Origin: an uncultured Oribacterium sp.
Lineage (GTDB): Bacteria; Bacillota; Clostridia; Lachnospirales; Lachnospiraceae
NCBI GenBank assembly: GCA_900772695.1
Contig: CAAGRO010000278.1
Span: forward strand, 1 to 5,062
DNA length: 5,062 nucleotides
Direction: 5' to 3'
Below the pieces are notes generated by a model. That model ran no database searches. It was not told the origin of the DNA and saw nothing but the letters and a program-made list of their open reading frames with translations. Within the stretch, counting starts at the first letter, position 1, and every line of letters begins with the position of its first letter. The translations under genes and the position numbers were made by a program. Of the stretch, positions 4,527-5,062 are shown in pieces.

Positions 4527-5062
4527 TCAGTCCTTCGGCTCCCGTGCAGCGTCGATCTCCTCTTCCGTCATATGGTCGAGCATCGCATAGTCCATATTAA
4601 AGGTCAGAAAATCGTCATAATCATACATATCCTCGAAGCTGGCGAGCCGGACATCCGGGTCCATCTCATCCTTCTCCTCTTCGGTGAGGTACTCGTTTTT
4701 CAGTACATTTATAACATATTGACGGGCTTCCTGCGGCATCGGACGTGCCGGGCTCAGCCCCTTATCCTCGCAGTTATGGATGTAGCTGTGGATCGCCGCG
4801 TGGAGCGCGTACTCCTCGTAGATATTCGGGATGAACGGATCCTTCGACTTCACGCCCTTCAGCAGGTTCAGAAACGCTGCCGCGCCATCCCTCCGATCAT
4901 AGTGATCCGGGAAGTAGAAGTGGATGTTCTCCTGGTATTCCGCATCCTCCGGCCGCACCTTGAGATAACTCTCTCCCGCCGCCCACTCGATATCATTGAT
5001 CAGAAGGGACGTCACCCGATCGTTGATGAAGTCACGGATGTAGGCATCTGCCTGCGGATCCC
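4527..5062 (-). CDS. Unrecognised acidic protein, N-terminus cut by window edge
   Basis: The frame ends at TGA (4529-4527) and stays open to the right edge, giving 177 visible residues. A GTG at 5015 could be read as a start, but 15 further in-frame codons (ending RDFINDR) precede it and no ribosome binding site is seen, so the gene most likely begins beyond the window. The visible part is acidic with no membrane segment. It contains YFPDHYDRRDGAAAFLNLL, then YALHAAIHSYIHNCEDKGL, then RQYVINVLKNEYLTEEEKDE, and an Asp/Glu/Tyr-rich C-terminus with EDMYDYDDFLTF. The two histidines in HAAIHSYIH might suggest a metal site, but I recognise no family. A 165-base gap separates it from the HAD gene, with no clear terminator apart from the T-less hairpin at 4389-4417. 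Confidence 0.82.
   Translation of the reverse strand, partial: DPQADAYIRDFINDRVTSLLINDIEWAAGESYLKVRPEDAEYQENIHFYFPDHYDRRDGAAAFLNLLKGVKSKDPFIPNIYEEYALHAAIHSYIHNCEDKGLSPARPMPQEARQYVINVLKNEYLTEEEKDEMDPDVRLASFEDMYDYDDFLTFNMDYAMLDHMTEEEIDAAREPKD

Overview
The window reads as a chromosomal segment of a low-G+C-lineage Gram-positive (Firmicutes, probably Clostridia or Erysipelotrichia-like) organism with a moderately GC-rich genome. The basis is an RpoD/SigA-type sigma factor, AAAGG/AAGGAG-type ribosome binding sites, TTGNNN/TANAAT promoters and compact intrinsic terminators. Placement below phylum is inference. Every confident gene lies on the minus strand, so the natural reading order is from base 5062 down to base 1.

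In that order: an unrecognised acidic protein cut by the right edge (4527-5062); a HAD-superfamily phosphatase-like gene (3834-4361) with a candidate promoter and a leader hairpin; a 57-bp relic (3758-3814) that looks like the 3' end of a second copy of the HAD gene; a metallo-beta-lactamase-fold hydrolase of the UlaG/COG2220 type (3008-3685); a 466-bp, mostly AT-rich intergenic region; the sigma factor (1399-2541) with promoter, leader hairpins and terminator; a small basic protein (738-1130) that may carry a GreA-C-terminus-like domain; a hairpin-rich element bounded by 14-bp direct repeats (588-744); and an unrecognised protein cut by the left edge (1-562).

The best-supported system is transcription initiation: the sigma factor has intact core-binding and -35-recognition regions. 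Two residues in its -10 recognition/melting region differ from the usual primary-sigma sequence, and no dnaG lies next to it, so a secondary group-2 sigma is a real alternative to the housekeeping one. The sigma gene looks monocistronic. The HAD and MBL genes are hydrolases without visible substrate information and need not be functionally linked.

I see no CRISPR array, tRNA, rRNA, transposase, prophage gene or named defence system. The unusual content is in the non-coding parts: the paralogue relic, the hairpin element touching a stop codon, and the AT-rich region with a perfect 21-bp inverted repeat fused to a terminator.
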